Shown in pieces: positions 7,105 to 15,089 of a stretch of DNA of 37,985 nucleotides (positions are counted from its first letter, which is position 1; the number at the start of each line of letters is the position of its first letter). Location of the stretch: the NCBI GenBank assembly GCA_964544765.1, contig CAZJDM010000024.1, positions 1 to 37,985 of the forward strand, read 5' to 3'. The translations under genes were made by a program, and so were the position numbers. Source of the DNA: CAZJDM01 sp964544765. Its GTDB lineage: Bacteria; Bdellovibrionota_B; Oligoflexia; CAYFLR01. Under the pieces are notes generated by a model, which had not been told where the DNA came from, did not search any database, and saw nothing but the letters and a program-made list of their open reading frames with translations.

Positions 7105-8121
7105 GTGAATATATATTCTTCGATTAGTTTTTTTATTGCCATAGTATTTGTAATTCTCCAAAGTAACCCCCTAACAGCAATTGTTATGAAAAAAAAAGAT
7201 TATCCTACCAAACAAGTCTTTGCCGGAGAACACGAAATTATTAATCCACAAATTTCTCCTAATGGAAATTATTTGGCTTTTACCAACCGCAATTTCAAGG
7301 GAATTAAGGTATATGATATTAAAAGAAGAAAAACTATAAAGGTTTCAGAACTATCTGGAGCTGGTTTAAGTTTCACCTGGGCACCTGGGTCTTTTAGGCT
7401 AGTTTATAAAACAATCACTATGTCCAGAAATATCAATAGCAGGTCTCCCAAAGCCATTACAATGGCCAATGTAAAAAAAAGAAAAAAGTATGCGATTGAG
7501 GTATTTGACATTATAAATGGGTTTAAAACTAAAATATATGAATCTTTTAAGCCTATTGGTCCCCCTATATGGGATAACAATGGTAGAAGAATTTACTTCT
7601 TAGTTAAAATAGGTAATCAAAATATTTTTAAATCCTACGCTTTTGTATATGATCGAAAAAACGACCAAATTCAAAATAAGAAATATTCAACATTTTACTA
7701 CCCAACTCCCACAGGTCTCCTTACCGGTTCACATGGTGGAACTAATATAGAAAAAATCAATCCGTTGAACGAACGTTTAGAGACAGTGTTGGTTTCTCCC
7801 GACAAGAAAAGCGTTATCTTTGAAACTATAACTCATAGACTATACCTTTCAAATATTGATGGTAGCCAAGCTAAATTTATTTCTTTAGGAACTCATCCTC
7901 GATGGGCCAAAAATAACTCGAGGTTTGTATTTGTCAAAACAAATAGTTTACAAAATACAGCTTACTCAGATATATATCTATATTCAGTTGATGAAAAAAA
8001 ACTTCGTAGAGTAACACATACTCACCAAGCAATGGAAACATGGCCCATATGGAGCCACTCAAATGACAGCATTTTCTATTCTCTTAAAAATAATAATGGA
8101 TTGTATGTAAAAAAACTATAA
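7105..8121 (+). CDS. Exported TolB-like beta-propeller protein
   Basis: This 338-residue protein begins at GTG 7105 with a signal peptide (hydrophobic core FFIAIVFVILQ, cleavage probably after about residue 25). It then has PD40/TolB-type blades: INPQISPNGNYLAFTNRN, GLSFTWAPGSFRLVYKT, PIWDNNGRRIYFLVK, TVLVSPDKKSVIFET and ETWPIWSHSNDSIFYSLK. The N-terminal TolB domain that contacts TolA is missing, so it is a TolB-like propeller rather than TolB proper. It probably works in the periplasm as a binding scaffold. It is a single-gene unit, with its own promoter upstream and an inverted-repeat element directly downstream that could end transcription. Confidence 0.78.
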   Translation: MNIYSSISFFIAIVFVILQSNPLTAIVMKKKDYPTKQVFAGEHEIINPQISPNGNYLAFTNRNFKGIKVYDIKRRKTIKVSELSGAGLSFTWAPGSFRLVYKTITMSRNINSRSPKAITMANVKKRKKYAIEVFDIINGFKTKIYESFKPIGPPIWDNNGRRIYFLVKIGNQNIFKSYAFVYDRKNDQIQNKKYSTFYYPTPTGLLTGSHGGTNIEKINPLNERLETVLVSPDKKSVIFETITHRLYLSNIDGSQAKFISLGTHPRWAKNNSRFVFVKTNSLQNTAYSDIYLYSVDEKKLRRVTHTHQAMETWPIWSHSNDSIFYSLKNNNGLYVKKL

Positions 8122-8127
8122 TTAGAT

Positions 8128-8250
8128 AGATTGCGCTGAAAAAGCCAAGTCCAACGCGGCATGGAGAAAATGACGAGGCATAACATATGTTAGTTAGACG
8201 AGGAGTTTTCGATGAAGCCAACGCCGAAATTGGCTTTTTCAGCGCAATCT
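8128..8250. repeat. 123-bp inverted-repeat element between convergent genes
   Basis: The two ends are perfect 21-bp inverted repeats (8128-8148 and 8230-8250). The left arm begins AGATTGCGCTGAAAAAGCC. The interior has a 12-bp palindrome TAACATATGTTA (8181-8192) and two copies of CCAACGC. It is clearly richer in G+C than its surroundings and encodes no protein. The right arm overlaps the stop codon of the bactofilin gene. It looks like a MITE- or REP-like element that also serves as a bidirectional terminator. A partial, diverged copy lies at about 15013. Confidence 0.85.
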
Positions 8251-8725
8251 AGGTAGTTATTCGAATTTGGTTAAACTCATCTTCCTCTTTAAGAGGATCT
8301 TTTAAAGAATCAAAATCAGAGACAGCCTCAACTTTAGTAGATTCCTCAGCCTTGTAACCCCTAGGTTTAAACATAGAGGTAGCTCCATCAATTATGGCCC
8401 CCTCCTCTACTATTAGATTTGGTGTAATTATTTTTCCTTGCACAATTGATGAATTATACAATTCAACTTTTTCTTTTACATTAATATTTCCTGTAACTCT
8501 ACCATACACCTTTATAATTTCACCGTTGATATCTGCTTTAATATCTGCGCCCTGCTCAATAATCAAAAGCCCATGACTAAATATTTCCCCTTCAACCTTA
8601 CCTCCAACATGACTCGTACCAGAACAAAGTAGTTTTCCTTTAAAAAAACAACCTTCGGTTAGTACAGTAATTGGTGAGTTTCTTAATTCTTTTTCAATAG
8701 AATTAACCATTTTTCTAACACTCAC
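8249..8725 (-). CDS. Bactofilin (polymer-forming cytoskeletal protein)
   Basis: Bactofilins polymerise without nucleotide into filaments that organise cell shape or envelope synthesis. The 158-residue product has a short N-terminal tail, then a right-handed beta-helix core (about residues 22-115) built from repeating hydrophobic/Gly turns such as HVGGKVEGEIFSHGLLIIEQ, GRVTGNINVKEKVEL and GKIITPNLIVEEGAIIDG. A charged C-terminal tail follows. GTG 8725 is the start, because GGGAGGA (8731-8737) stands 5 nt upstream; Met6 would lack spacing. Two TATAAT hexamers (8771-8776, 8780-8785, minus) could be -10 elements. It lies downstream of the RNase Y gene on the same strand, 168 bp away. Confidence 0.93.
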   Translation of the reverse strand: MSVRKMVNSIEKELRNSPITVLTEGCFFKGKLLCSGTSHVGGKVEGEIFSHGLLIIEQGADIKADINGEIIKVYGRVTGNINVKEKVELYNSSIVQGKIITPNLIVEEGAIIDGATSMFKPRGYKAEESTKVEAVSDFDSLKDPLKEEDEFNQIRITT

Positions 8726-8893
8726 AATTATCCTCCCAACGAATATATATCGCTAAGAATAAAAACCTTGAATTATAATGATTATAGGTGATCAGTTACT
8801 ATTAATAATAACATAATTTGTTGTAAAGGACATAAAACAACTCTATAAAAATTGTAACACCATAATATTAAATAAATAATTTGAAGCCTGACT

Positions 8894-10459
8894 TTAGATT
8901 ACGGAGGAAAGTTCCATTTGACGAACTACGGTTAACTTAACTTGACCAGGATATTTTATTTCACTCTCTATCTGTTTAGATAATTTCTCACTCAATTCAC
9001 TTAACTCATTATCATTTATTTTGCGACTATCAACAAAAACCCTAATCTCTCTCCCAGCGTGCATTATAGATGTGTTAATTAGCTCAGGATACTTATTAAA
9101 TACATTTCTAATAGCATCTATTCTCTTTGTATAGCCTTCTTCCAAATCGACCCTAGCTCCAGGTCTAGCAGAAGATAGTGCATCTGCAGATTTTAATAAG
9201 TCAGCCAGAGGAGTTTCTAATATGATATCATTATGATGAGATTTTACAGTATTACAAACCTCATCAGACTCTCCATAACGAGCGGCATAGTCAGCGCTAA
9301 TTACTGCATGCGATCCCTCAATACGATAATCAAGCGATTTCCCCAAATCATGTAGTAATCCAATCCTTTTGCTTAAAGGTATATCTAGATCCATCTCAGC
9401 AGCTAAAATTCCCGCCAGACTACTCACTTCTAATGAATGATAAAATTGATTTTGAGTAAAACTTGCTCTGTAATTTAGGGCGGTTAAATACTTTATCAAT
9501 TCAGGACTAAGATTCTTTCTCCCTAGTAAGGGTTCTAAATATTTCTCTAATTCCGCCAACTCTTCCTTCAATTGAAGGTCATATTTCTTTAAAAGTTGTG
9601 AAATTAAACTCACCTCATATTTATTTAAAGAAATCATTTCTAAGATAGATCGCCGTACCTTTTCTTTATCAACCCCATAACCATCTGATATTTTAATAGA
9701 AAGAGAGTCGTTATCTAATGAGATAATTTTTACCTCAACTAATTTTATAAATTCTTCTACGATTTCCCCATCATTTCTCCAAAACAAGTTTTTTGCCTTC
9801 TCATCTGGAAATTGTATTAGAGTTTTTATTTCCGAAGGAACAAATTTCGGTTCATATCGATTTAAAACGGTATCTAGGACTCTACAAGCATACTTAGATT
9901 TATTGTCCTCAATTTCTTCGACATGTTCCTTAAGCCACATTGCTGCTTTAGCATTTTCCATCTCAAGTATCTGCTCGGTTACCATGTTCTTAGCTTCATC
10001 TCTAGATAACTCTGCAATATTTTCAAGTTTTCCAACCATCTCCAGCATTAATTTATTATACTCATCACTATACTTAGTTAATTCAATTGTTTTTTCCTTA
10101 TTGTTATCATCCAACCTATTAACTAACTTTTCCTTCTTTTGAAGTATCTCTTCCCTCTTAAAAAAACTTTTCTCACGGCTGGATAATAATCTTTCTAATT
10201 CTCTAAAATCATCTTCAGTTTGATGAAAATCGTCAAAAAACTCTTGAATCTTTTCAGTATATGTAGAACCTATCTTCTTTTTGGCGTTTTCTACTTCTTC
10301 TGCTCTTTTTTGCTTAGCTGCAAATACTTTTTCATCAGCTTCACTTAAAGCTTTACTCCTAAGGGATTTACTCCTAGCTAAAAATATCCGTTTTAGGATA
10401 TAAAATGATAGATAAAAAGACAGTAAAAAGGACGAAATTATTACTAAAGAAACAAACAT
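8894..10459 (-). CDS. rny: RNase Y-type HD endoribonuclease with degenerate KH domain
   Basis: RNase Y is a membrane-anchored endonuclease that starts mRNA decay. The 521-residue protein has the family architecture and length: an N-terminal transmembrane helix (about 2-22), a long coiled coil (about 35-180), a KH position (about 200-285) and an HD domain with LLHDLGK near residue 370, then SHHND and the conserved ADALSSARPGARVDLEE. The C-terminus YPGQVKLTVVRQ also matches. The oddity is the KH segment: the usual GRIIGREGRN with its GxxG loop is replaced by KNLFWRNDGE, and the DGRIHP motif is absent. RNA handling by this domain is probably altered, while the HD catalytic residues look intact. 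The gene is divergent from the SbcD-like gene. Confidence 0.9.
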   Translation of the reverse strand: MFVSLVIISSFLLSFYLSFYILKRIFLARSKSLRSKALSEADEKVFAAKQKRAEEVENAKKKIGSTYTEKIQEFFDDFHQTEDDFRELERLLSSREKSFFKREEILQKKEKLVNRLDDNNKEKTIELTKYSDEYNKLMLEMVGKLENIAELSRDEAKNMVTEQILEMENAKAAMWLKEHVEEIEDNKSKYACRVLDTVLNRYEPKFVPSEIKTLIQFPDEKAKNLFWRNDGEIVEEFIKLVEVKIISLDNDSLSIKISDGYGVDKEKVRRSILEMISLNKYEVSLISQLLKKYDLQLKEELAELEKYLEPLLGRKNLSPELIKYLTALNYRASFTQNQFYHSLEVSSLAGILAAEMDLDIPLSKRIGLLHDLGKSLDYRIEGSHAVISADYAARYGESDEVCNTVKSHHNDIILETPLADLLKSADALSSARPGARVDLEEGYTKRIDAIRNVFNKYPELINTSIMHAGREIRVFVDSRKINDNELSELSEKLSKQIESEIKYPGQVKLTVVRQMELSSVI

Positions 10460-10521
10460 AACAATAGACCTTATTACACAAATATACGAAACCGTAAATT
10501 AAAAAATAATACGAAAAACCT

Positions 10522-10550
10522 TTTACAAAATGGTAGGCATTGACTATAAT
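10522..10550 (+). promoter_or_regulatory. Strong promoter for the SbcD/SbcC-like operon
   Basis: TTTACA (10522-10527), 17-bp spacer, perfect TATAAT (10545-10550). The predicted start near 10557 leaves a leader of about 69 nt before ATG 10626. It drives the three overlapping genes 10626-15009. Confidence 0.65.
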
Positions 10551-10625
10551 TCTTAATTATATACAACAATAGCGGGTAAACAGCAAGTATTTTCTCACAC
10601 TTAATCACTAGATAGCAGTTTCTTT

Positions 10626-11783
10626 ATGGATGTAAAGATATTTTATACATCTAATTTACTTCTGGATAACCTTTACGAATTCATTCCAGAAAAGAAAATT
10701 CGTGATAAAATTATTCAACACAAATTCGACTCTTTTGTTTTTCTTATTGATATTATTAAAGAAGAAAAACCTGATGCATTAATTTTTTGCGGCAATCTCT
10801 TTAACTTCTCCAAAATAAACCTCAAAAGCATCAATTTCCTGCAAAACCAATTCAACAGAATTCCTCACATCCCAATTTTTATAACCCCAGGTGATAAAGA
10901 TCCTCTTACAATAGGTTCGTTTTATACTAATACGAAGTGGGGAAAAAATGTCCATATATTTAAAAATGAACAACTTGAACCTTTCTCTCTAAAAAATAAA
11001 CCTGTAGTAATATGGGGAGCCGCTTGTAAAAACATCCTTATAACTCCCGAAAGTCTAGCTCCACCCGACATAACCAATCAAACATCCAAAATTCATAATT
11101 TAATCACTTTTCAAGGTTTCCCGTATGAAGACCAAATCTCCAAAACTACGACTTCCAAAATTGACAAATCTTTTCCTTTTCACATAAAAAGCTTTACTAA
11201 AAACAGTTCCTTTGACTTATTGATAGGCAACACCAGCCCCTATCAAGAAATAAAGCATAATAAAATCTTTTTTAGTGGATCCCTATTTTTTAATAGCCTA
11301 CTTGATTTTAACAGTGGTTTTATAAAAAAATATGTTTTTTCCAGCTCTGGCGAACATTCGGTCACTTCCATACCGATCGCATCAATTAATCTAAAAAAAA
11401 TTGAATTTGATATTGGTCCTTATATTAATTTCGATGACCTTTTTAAAAATCTAAAAAAACGATTGAAGAGATCCTACAAAGAAGAAGATGTTGTATACCT
11501 TGTTTTAAAAGGTAAATCAAAAAATTCCTTCAATATAGAAATAGATAAAATTGAGCAATATTTGGCATCTTATACCTATTCAATTCTGGAAAATAAAATT
11601 TCCTCATTTTTAAACTGGAACAATTATTTACATCAACCAAATTTAAAGGGATGCTATTTAAGACTTTTAGAAAAAAGTATCTCTGAAAAAAAACTCCCAT
11701 ATTTGAATGAAGAACAAAAAGAAAATATCATATATTATGGCTTAACATCCTTAATGAAAAATGGAACTCTAAAAACCTTATGA
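10626..11783 (+). CDS. SbcD/YhaO-like phosphoesterase-fold protein, catalytic residues lost
   Basis: The 385-residue protein has the order of blocks of the SbcD/Mre11/YhaO calcineurin-like fold, but the metal ligands are replaced. The first motif (normally D.H) reads FYTSNLLLDN. The GDLFD motif reads CGNLFN. The GNHD motif reads TPGDKDP. The HG position reads LITFQGF. The last block, normally GH.H followed by YPGS, reads LLIGNTSPYQ and then IFFSGS. The frame is open from end to end with good composition, so this is not recent decay. Its stop overlaps the start of the next gene by 4 bp (ATGA), as in sbcD-sbcC or yhaO-yhaN pairs. It probably acts as a structural partner of the following ATPase-like protein. 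The fold assignment is inferred from motif spacing and partner context. Confidence 0.65.
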   Translation: MDVKIFYTSNLLLDNLYEFIPEKKIRDKIIQHKFDSFVFLIDIIKEEKPDALIFCGNLFNFSKINLKSINFLQNQFNRIPHIPIFITPGDKDPLTIGSFYTNTKWGKNVHIFKNEQLEPFSLKNKPVVIWGAACKNILITPESLAPPDITNQTSKIHNLITFQGFPYEDQISKTTTSKIDKSFPFHIKSFTKNSSFDLLIGNTSPYQEIKHNKIFFSGSLFFNSLLDFNSGFIKKYVFSSSGEHSVTSIPIASINLKKIEFDIGPYINFDDLFKNLKKRLKRSYKEEDVVYLVLKGKSKNSFNIEIDKIEQYLASYTYSILENKISSFLNWNNYLHQPNLKGCYLRLLEKSISEKKLPYLNEEQKENIIYYGLTSLMKNGTLKTL

Positions 11784-14173
11784 ATATTCTAGAATTAGGA
11801 ACAAAACGATACCAACAATTAAATAATTTCAATATTAAATTTTCTGAAAGATTTAACCTAGTTGTTTCACCTAGTATATCAAATCTACAATCTCTTAAGA
11901 ACCTTGTTTTTTCCACTGTTTTTGGAAAATTTTCCGAAAATAAAAATATAAAAAACTTGCACCAACTTGAGAGCAAAACACCCCCTTCTCTGAAAGAATC
12001 TAGTACTGCATACATCAAATGTAAAATTAATATAAAACCTACATCTTATGAGCAATCTCATTTACTGGAATTTGAAAGAAACTTAGAAAACCATGAGTGC
12101 CAATCATTTGATTGTATAAACGGAAAGGATAATACCAATACATATTTGCCAAAATCCAGAGATTCTATATTTCAAAAAGTACCACTAAATCCAATAGCTT
12201 CATCTTTAAATAATACATTTTTTTTCATCAATGAAAAATTACCAATTACCTTAAAAGAAGAAAAGACACTTTTATCAATATTCCCATTATTATCTAGCCA
12301 AGATGGTGACGAAAATTCTCTTCCAGTAGCAATAAAAAAACTCTCCAACTTTAGAACATCCAATTATTCCCCCGCTACTAACAATAACTTGTTTTACGAT
12401 AAAAAACTTCAAGATCTTTGTAAAAAAGAATTAGAATTACAAACAAAAATAAAAACAATCGAAACAAAGCTCGACCAGCACCAACAATCTGAGTCCTTTA
12501 CTTCAACTATTGCTGAACATAATAAAAAACTTGATTACTATGAAGCACATATCGCTTTGACCGGCCTTAAGAAGATATTAAATCAGCATAATGATCTTCA
12601 AATAGAATTAGATAATTTAGAAGAAAAAATACAAAAGGCAAATGATACCTTACATTCGATAGGAGATTTTAACTCAATAAAAACCGACTCTATTTTACAA
12701 GACTTTGAAGAGTATCTTAATATTCTAAAAACTGATACTCCTCCATCCACTGAAATCTTTTCCTCCGAGACAAAGAACTATTATGATCTACTAGAGACCT
12801 TCGGTAAAACTGATACACTGGCTCTCAAGCACCAAATATTGGAAACAAACATCTCAGAAAAAACAAGTCTTGAAACTCAAATGAAGAGTCTTACGCTACT
12901 TAAAACACTTTGTTTGTCAATTTCTTTCTTAGTTTTTCCTTTATTGGGTTACTACTTATTTAATAAGAAACAAAAATACCATCAAAAAAAAATATTATAC
13001 TTATCTGAACAGATTAAATTACTTACCCTACAAATAGAAGATATAGAAGACATACAAGTGATTAAAGATGACATATTTTCAAAATTACATATATCTTCTA
13101 TTCAAGAATTTAAAACTAAAATAAAAGAATACGAAGAACATAGTTACTCAAAAAATGATAACCTCAACGATCAACAAACAGATCGATTCAATAAAGCGCA
13201 AAAAATTATCATTAAATATCTAAATGCAGCTAATCTTTATTATGATGAAGTAATGTTATCTGACCATAATATGGTAAAGAGTTTTCGAGATTTGTTAAAA
13301 AAATATCTCTCTCTTAAAGAGGATAAAAATGAATGGACATTAAAACTAAGCGATACAAAACAAATCCAAAAAAATCTACTAGGTAAAAGCTCAATACAAG
13401 AGATAATCTCCCTAATAAAAAAATTAGAGTTGGACCTGAAAAAAAACCAGTCTACAGAATTATCTGTTAATAGTAATTATTTTAAACAAATGCATAAAGA
13501 AACCCTTGAAAGAGTCTCTAGTTTGACAAAACAAAAACTAGATAATGATAATCACGGAAACAATTTACTTAAAGAAATTAAAAACTGCAAATTACATAAA
13601 TTAAGTATTCAGTCAGAAAAAAAAGAATTACAAGAGAAAGTTGATTTTGAGAAAAAACAAAAACAATGTATGGATGTCGCAATTGATTTATTGGTTAAAA
13701 TGAAAGAATTATCCAATAGCTATTCGTTGCCCATACATCTTGTTGACATAATAAATTTAAAAGTACAAGATTATACCAATGATAAGTTTGATCGATTATC
13801 ATTATCCTCTGGATTACTTGAAGTTCATAATAAAGAACGAGATAGTCATCACAGAATTATAGATGTTCCTAAAGTTTTTCAAGGATTAATACTGATGGCT
13901 CTTCAGATAACACTTTTCGAGTCTTTTTTAAAAAATGACAATAAAATACCCATAATGATAAATCTACCAACAATCTTAGATATAAACCTTTATGATAAAC
14001 CATTACTTGATTTATTAAATTTATCTCTAAATTCACAAATAATTATCTTTGCTGAAAACATCTCTATTACAAGAATTTTACAGAAAATATGGAAAAATAA
14101 TTCAATTAATGATAGCCAAATAAAAAATCACACGTATAATAACTTTTCTTTGTACCATTTGGAGAATTGTTGA
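11780..14173 (+). CDS. SbcC/YhaN-like coiled-coil protein with degenerate ATPase motifs
   Basis: The 797-residue protein begins MNILELGTKRYQQLNNFNIK, the standard opening of YhaN/SbcC/RecF-type ATPases. The P-loop position, normally GPNxAGKST, reads VVSPSISNLQSLKNLVF and has no Gly-Lys-Ser/Thr. A central coiled coil (about 205-680) is interrupted near residues 376-396 by a hydrophobic segment (LCLSISFLVFPLLGYYLF), as in membrane-tethered YhaN. At the C-terminus the LSGG signature is replaced by DVPKVFQGLILMALQ. Walker B reads IPIMINLPTILDI, and the H-loop position reads IIFAEN. ATP hydrolysis is therefore unlikely. It overlaps the upstream partner by 4 bp and the downstream gene by 1 bp, which implies coupled translation. 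The family is inferred; the loss of motifs is directly visible. Confidence 0.65.
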   Translation: MNILELGTKRYQQLNNFNIKFSERFNLVVSPSISNLQSLKNLVFSTVFGKFSENKNIKNLHQLESKTPPSLKESSTAYIKCKINIKPTSYEQSHLLEFERNLENHECQSFDCINGKDNTNTYLPKSRDSIFQKVPLNPIASSLNNTFFFINEKLPITLKEEKTLLSIFPLLSSQDGDENSLPVAIKKLSNFRTSNYSPATNNNLFYDKKLQDLCKKELELQTKIKTIETKLDQHQQSESFTSTIAEHNKKLDYYEAHIALTGLKKILNQHNDLQIELDNLEEKIQKANDTLHSIGDFNSIKTDSILQDFEEYLNILKTDTPPSTEIFSSETKNYYDLLETFGKTDTLALKHQILETNISEKTSLETQMKSLTLLKTLCLSISFLVFPLLGYYLFNKKQKYHQKKILYLSEQIKLLTLQIEDIEDIQVIKDDIFSKLHISSIQEFKTKIKEYEEHSYSKNDNLNDQQTDRFNKAQKIIIKYLNAANLYYDEVMLSDHNMVKSFRDLLKKYLSLKEDKNEWTLKLSDTKQIQKNLLGKSSIQEIISLIKKLELDLKKNQSTELSVNSNYFKQMHKETLERVSSLTKQKLDNDNHGNNLLKEIKNCKLHKLSIQSEKKELQEKVDFEKKQKQCMDVAIDLLVKMKELSNSYSLPIHLVDIINLKVQDYTNDKFDRLSLSSGLLEVHNKERDSHHRIIDVPKVFQGLILMALQITLFESFLKNDNKIPIMINLPTILDINLYDKPLLDLLNLSLNSQIIIFAENISITRILQKIWKNNSINDSQIKNHTYNNFSLYHLENC

Positions 14174-15009
14174 TGAATAAAAATTTATTTATAATGTTTT
14201 TTGCAGGCATCATATTGATTTCATTTATACTGACAAACAATTTAATGGCAGTAAAATACTTATTACCTCAAAAAAAGCCCTCTTTTATAGATTTTTATGA
14301 TAAATCTATTTTTGTAACTATAACTGTTCAAGCGAATTTAACCAATACATCAACAAACAAACATAAAACAGATGCTCTAAAAGACGCTATAGAATTAACC
14401 GAACGTCTAAAGATCCAAAAAGCTATTAAATTATTTCGTCAAGTAAACCTAACCAATCAAAAAACTCTCTTAAGTTTTCTTTTTGAAAAGGGTTGGAATC
14501 AAGATGTACTTGAAAGAATCATTACCTTCAATGCCAGACCAATTAAAACCACTTATTTTGTAGAAGGAAGTATTCGCCAACTATTTAGAATACCTCTTTC
14601 TTATTTAATAACAGCCAATCATTTTACTGGATTTGGTACAGCAATTGATCCTCCTAATGATAAGAACACTTATACCGGTTTGATTATCGAGTTACCCAAA
14701 GATACTAATATTCAACCCACATTAATAATTGAAATAATTACAGAGAACAAAAGAGTTATTTATAGTAAAGAAAAAATAGAGTTCAATTCATTCAGAAGAT
14801 CTGGAATGGCTTATTATGCTGCCAAACCACTTCGATATAAAAATGAAGGGAGCGTTGGGAAAAAACCTCTCACAATCACCGCCATGCCCAGTTCACACGG
14901 CTCTACCATTATAATACCAGATAAGGATGCTGATCATTTATTAGCAGCAAACAACACCCTAGACTTTTTAAAAACAGGAAATGTTATTGTTGTTTACCAA
15001 GAGATTTAA
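14173..15009 (+). CDS. Exported protein, LPP20-like C-terminal pattern
   Basis: The 278-residue protein has a signal peptide (hydrophobic residues 5-24, cleavage likely after NNLMA). A helical region DALKDAIELTERLKIQKAIK follows, then YTGLIIELPKDTNIQPTLII and KKPLTITAMPSSHGSTIIIP. This last arrangement recalls a conserved exported family seen with LPP20-type lipoproteins, where the block reads TGLIVDARG and later PLVIKA. The likeness is moderate and no function follows from it. ATG 14173 is chosen because GGAGAA (14161-14166) lies 6 nt upstream; the TTG codons at 14167 and 14170 are too close. It overlaps the preceding stop (TGATG), so it is translationally coupled to the SbcC-like gene. Confidence 0.65.
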   Translation: MNKNLFIMFFAGIILISFILTNNLMAVKYLLPQKKPSFIDFYDKSIFVTITVQANLTNTSTNKHKTDALKDAIELTERLKIQKAIKLFRQVNLTNQKTLLSFLFEKGWNQDVLERIITFNARPIKTTYFVEGSIRQLFRIPLSYLITANHFTGFGTAIDPPNDKNTYTGLIIELPKDTNIQPTLIIEIITENKRVIYSKEKIEFNSFRRSGMAYYAAKPLRYKNEGSVGKKPLTITAMPSSHGSTIIIPDKDADHLLAANNTLDFLKTGNVIVVYQEI

Positions 15010-15012
15010 CTA

Positions 15013-15087
15013 AATTGCGCTGAAAAATCCAATTTCAGCCTCGACTTCGTCCCTCTTCAGGGATTTCCCTGGGTCATCGAAAATTCA
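15013..15087 (-). repeat. Partial copy of the inverted-repeat element
   Basis: Starting at 15014 the sequence ATTGCGCTGAAAAATCCAAT, continuing TTCAGC, matches the reverse complement of the right end of the 8128-8250 element over 26 positions with two differences. Further in, TCATCGAAAA (from about 15074) matches that element again. The other terminal arm is missing, and a small CCCT/AGGG hairpin lies in the middle. Like the full copy, it lies between convergent genes. Confidence 0.65.
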
Positions 15088-15089
15088 TA

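Noticed and set aside
8128..8250. Insertion sequence
   Set aside because: The element is only 123 bp and encodes no transposase; at most it is a non-autonomous MITE or REP-like repeat.
10626..14173. Decayed pseudogenes
   Set aside because: Both frames are open over their whole length with coupled starts and a strong promoter, which is not the pattern of recent gene decay.
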